Shown here: one piece after another, positions 5,046 to 6,745 of the stretch
How positions within the stretch are numbered: position 1 is the stretch's first letter
Layout of the letters: each line of letters starts with the position of its first letter
From: BOG-908 sp964242035
GTDB taxonomy: Bacteria > Pseudomonadota > Alphaproteobacteria > Acetobacterales > Acetobacteraceae
Length of the DNA: 6,745 nucleotides
Direction of reading: 5' to 3'
NCBI GenBank assembly: GCA_964242035.1
Contig: CAXTCL010000210.1
Location: 1-6,745, forward strand
Notes under the pieces: generated by a model
Databases searched by the model: none
Seen by the model: only the letters and a program-made list of their open reading frames with translations
Told to the model about the DNA's origin: nothing
Made by a program: the position numbers and the translations under genes

Positions 5046-5930
5046 ATGAGCGCAGACCAGCTCGCGACCGATCTGATCGCCGTGGTGGTGGCGGTGACAG
5101 GCGCGGACCCAAGGATACTGACGATCGCCAGGGGAACGGCGCTGCCGTCGGGTTCATTCGAGAGCGGGCACAGGAGTTTGCAGGCGGGGCTGCGCTCCTG
5201 GGTGGAGCGGCAGACGCACCAGCCGCTGGGGTATGTGGAGCAGTTATACACGTTCGCCGACAGCGACCGGGGGGCGGAGAGCGGGCGCGTGATGTCGGTG
5301 AGCTATCTGGGGCTGACGCGCGAGGCGCAGGTGAGCGGGCAGGATGCCGGGTGGCAGAGCTGGTACAGGTATTTTCCGTGGGAGGATCACCGGGCGGGGG
5401 CGCCGGCGATGCTGGAGGGGATGCGGGCGGCGTTGCTGGGGTGGGCGGACACGCCGGGGCGGCGGCAGCGTGTGGCGATCACGTTCGGGCAGGATGGACG
5501 GGCCTGGAACGAGGAGCTGGTGCTGCAGCGGTACGAGCTGCTGTTCGAGGCGGGGCTGGTGGCCGAGCGGGTTCGGCGGTCGGGTGGGGATGGTGGCGTG
5601 GGGGATGCGATGGCGCTGGACCATCGGCGGATACTGGCGACGGGGATTGCCCGGCTGCGAACCAAGATCAAGTATCGGCCGGTGTTCTTCGAGTTGATGG
5701 CGGAGAGTTTCACGTTGCTGCAGTTGCAGCAGACGGTGGAGGCGCTGGCGGGGCGGCGCCTGCACAAGCAGAATTTCCGGCGGCTGATCGATGCGCAGGA
5801 CCTGGTTGAGGAGACCGGCGGGGTGTCGCTGGAGACCGGAGGACGGCCGGCCAAGCTGTTCCGGTTCCGGGGAGACGTGCAGGAGGAGCGGGCGATCGCG
5901 GGCACGAAGCTGCCGCTGCTGCGGAGTTGA
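5046..5930 (+). CDS. nadQ: NUDIX-like transcriptional regulator of NAD biosynthesis (NadQ/NrtR type)
   Basis: The product is 294 aa. The N-terminal half (about 1-150) is a NUDIX-type domain: a strand-rich start (LIAVVVAVTGADPRILTIA) followed by a degenerate NUDIX box (36-57). Where hydrolases have R-E-U-x-E-E, this reads R50-S-W-V-E-R55, so two of three glutamates are missing. The C-terminal part (about 205-276) is a winged helix like that of NrtR, with FTLLQLQQTVEALAGRRLHK (222-241), then NFRRLIDAQDLVEETG and GRPAKLFRF. The domain pair indicates a repressor that senses an NAD-related nucleotide without hydrolysing it; the ligand is unknown. Alphaproteobacterial NadQ proteins of this type control nad genes, and nadA follows 157 bp downstream with two palindromic sites in its leader. 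ATG 5046 was chosen because the domain begins at once; the Shine-Dalgarno is poor. Symbol assignment rests on domain type plus neighbour. Confidence 0.85.
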   Translation: MSADQLATDLIAVVVAVTGADPRILTIARGTALPSGSFESGHRSLQAGLRSWVERQTHQPLGYVEQLYTFADSDRGAESGRVMSVSYLGLTREAQVSGQDAGWQSWYRYFPWEDHRAGAPAMLEGMRAALLGWADTPGRRQRVAITFGQDGRAWNEELVLQRYELLFEAGLVAERVRRSGGDGGVGDAMALDHRRILATGIARLRTKIKYRPVFFELMAESFTLLQLQQTVEALAGRRLHKQNFRRLIDAQDLVEETGGVSLETGGRPAKLFRFRGDVQEERAIAGTKLPLLRS

Positions 5931-5951
5931 TGCGCGGGTCGCGCGGGCCGC

Positions 5952-5983
5952 TTGACATGGGTTATGCTCAGGGCCAGCATAAG
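5952..5983 (+). promoter_or_regulatory. probable nadA promoter
   Basis: A perfect -35 hexamer TTGACA is at 5952-5957. The best -10 match is CATAAG at 5978-5983 (four of six), but the 20-bp spacer is longer than the usual 17-18 bp, so the -10 is tentative. It starts 21 bp after the regulator's stop, so nadA can be transcribed independently of nadQ. Operator 1 lies between the two hexamers, a classical arrangement for repression. Confidence 0.55.
5962..5982. promoter_or_regulatory. operator 1 for the NadQ-type regulator (predicted)
   Basis: TTATGCT-N7-AGCATAA is a perfect 7-bp inverted repeat spanning 21 bp, immediately behind the TTGACA box. A second, aligned copy lies 65 bp downstream centre to centre. 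The assignment to the adjacent regulator is inference from position and from the presence of the pair. Confidence 0.65.
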
Positions 5984-6026
5984 AGTGTAGGACAGGGGCT
6001 CGCGGGCTTCTCTCTTTTTGGCCGAG

Positions 6027-6047
6027 TAATGCTCTTGGTGAGCACAA
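6027..6047. promoter_or_regulatory. operator 2 for the NadQ-type regulator (predicted)
   Basis: TAATGCTC-N5-GAGCACAA aligns without gaps to operator 1, matching at 14 of 21 positions including TGCTC and AGCA. The best palindrome core is TGCTC-N5-GAGCA. It is weaker than operator 1 and lies inside the presumed untranslated leader, where it could assist by looping or by a roadblock. Confidence 0.55.
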
Positions 6048-6052
6048 GCCGG

Positions 6053-6066
6053 GCCGCATAAGCGGC
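6053..6066 (+). other. leader stem-loop upstream of nadA
   Basis: GCCGC-ATAA-GCGGC is a perfect 5-bp GC stem with a 4-nt loop, 6 nt before the nadA Shine-Dalgarno. It could influence translation or mRNA stability; no regulatory partner is evident. Confidence 0.4.
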
Positions 6067-6072
6067 TGTTTC

Positions 6073-6078
6073 GAGGAG
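6073..6078 (+). promoter_or_regulatory. ribosome binding site of nadA
   Basis: GAGGAG, 9 nt before ATG 6088, is the strongest Shine-Dalgarno in the window and supports this start. Confidence 0.8.
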
Positions 6079-6087
6079 CGTTTGCCG

Positions 6088-6745
6088 ATGTCCGCCTCTG
6101 CTGCTCTGTATTCCCGCGTGCAACGGGTGATTCCGCCGATCGAATGGCCGGTGTTCGAGCCGGACATCGAGGCGATCCTGCGGCTGAAGGCCGAGCGGGG
6201 GGCGGTGATCCTGGCGCATAATTATATGACGCCGGAGATCTTCCATTGCGTGGCGGATATCGTGGGGGACAGCCTGTTGCTGGCGCGCGAGGCGCAGCAT
6301 GTGGACGCGGACGTGATCGTCATGGCGGGCGTGCATTTCATGGCTGAGACGGCAAAGCTGATGAACCCGACGAAGACGGTGCTGATACCGGATCTGCGAG
6401 CGGGGTGTTCGCTAGCCGAGTCGATCACGGCGGCGGATGTGCGTCTTCTAAGGCAGCGGTATCCGGGGCTGCCGGTGATTACGTATGTGAATACTTCGGC
6501 CGAGGTTAAGGCGGAAAGCGATATCTGCTGCACCAGCGGGAATGCCAAGCGGGTGGTGGAGAGCCTGGGCGTGCCGGAGGTGATCATGATTCCGGACCAG
6601 TATCTGGCGGCGAATGTGGCGCGGCAGACTGGCGTGAAGATCATCTCGTGGGCTGGGTCCTGCGAGGTTCATGAGCGCTTCACGCCGGCACAGATACGCG
6701 AGTTGCGGGCGGAAAACCCGCGCGTGGTGGTGCTGGCGCATCCGG
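6088..6745 (+). CDS. nadA: quinolinate synthase NadA, 5' part (3' end outside window)
   Basis: The first 219 residues of NadA, which condenses iminoaspartate with dihydroxyacetone phosphate to quinolinate, the first ring-forming step of de novo NAD synthesis, using a [4Fe-4S] cluster. Conserved segments in order: ILAHNYMTPEIF (41-52), VADIVGDSLLLA (55-66), MAGVHFMAETAKLM (79-92), and PDLRAGCSLAE with the probable first cluster ligand Cys107. Then come TYVNTSAEVKAESDICCTSGNA (split 132-141 and 142-153) and AGSCEVHERF with the probable second ligand Cys192. The third cluster cysteine would lie beyond the window. Related NadA proteins are roughly 320-350 aa, so about a third is missing. The frame is open to the right edge with no stop, as expected for a truncated gene. 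nadB and nadC are the usual next genes but cannot be seen. Regulation by the upstream NUDIX-like protein is likely. Confidence 0.96.
   Translation, partial: MSASAALYSRVQRVIPPIEWPVFEPDIEAILRLKAERGAVILAHNYMTPEIFHCVADIVGDSLLLAREAQHVDADVIVMAGVHFMAETAKLMNPTKTVLIPDLRAGCSLAESITAADVRLLRQRYPGLPVITYVNTSAEVKAESDICCTSGNAKRVVESLGVPEVIMIPDQYLAANVARQTGVKIISWAGSCEVHERFTPAQIRELRAENPRVVVLAHP

Noticed and set aside
5244..6167. 307-codon minus-strand open frame opposite the regulator and nadA leader
   Set aside because: Pro/Arg/His/Gln-rich shadow of a strongly supported plus-strand gene. It also runs through the operator region and the nadA start.

Overview
The window is GC-rich DNA with a strong G/C third-position bias, consistent with an alphaproteobacterium. 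The gene set (a NUDIX-like NAD regulator beside nadA, a kumamolisin-type sedolisin, an Smr protein, an SrpA-like catalase) and the A/T-rich intergenic repeat suggest Acetobacteraceae. That placement is inference; no rRNA or marker gene is present. No tRNA, rRNA, CRISPR array or insertion sequence is visible.

Layout, left to right: (1) the 3' part of nnrD (NAD(P)HX dehydratase), entering from the left edge and ending at 452; (2) a 363-aa catalase-family haem protein, 568-1659; (3) a gap of about 550 bp without a convincing gene, 1660-2206; (4) a 100-aa protein of unknown function, 2207-2509; (5) on the minus strand, a complete 498-aa sedolisin (S53) peptidase, 4252-2756; (6) divergent from it, a 178-aa Smr-domain protein, 4331-4867; (7) a 294-aa NUDIX-like winged-helix regulator of the NadQ/NrtR type, 5046-5930; (8) nadA (quinolinate synthase), from 6088 and cut by the right edge.

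Two things tie the window together. First, a short A/T-rich palindromic element, standing out sharply from the GC-rich genes, occurs six times (431-488, 1689-1746, 1763-1824, 2691-2753, 4866-4912, 4997-5045). Each copy has a 10-bp stem (CTTCTTTT.. / ..AAAAGAAG) whose base pairs vary in compensating ways, followed by a GCAAAA-ACTTT strand. Four copies also carry a GCTGTCGCG tail. Four of the six lie at or just behind the 3' end of a gene, always in the same orientation relative to it. Copies 2/3 and 5/6 form inverted pairs.

Second, the right end is a self-explanatory regulatory module. The regulator's NUDIX box has lost its catalytic glutamates and it keeps an NrtR-like DNA-binding domain. It sits directly upstream of nadA, whose leader contains a TTGACA -35 element and two aligned 21-bp palindromic sites of the form TTATGCT-N7-AGCATAA. 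The simplest reading is repression of de novo NAD synthesis by a nucleotide-sensing regulator.
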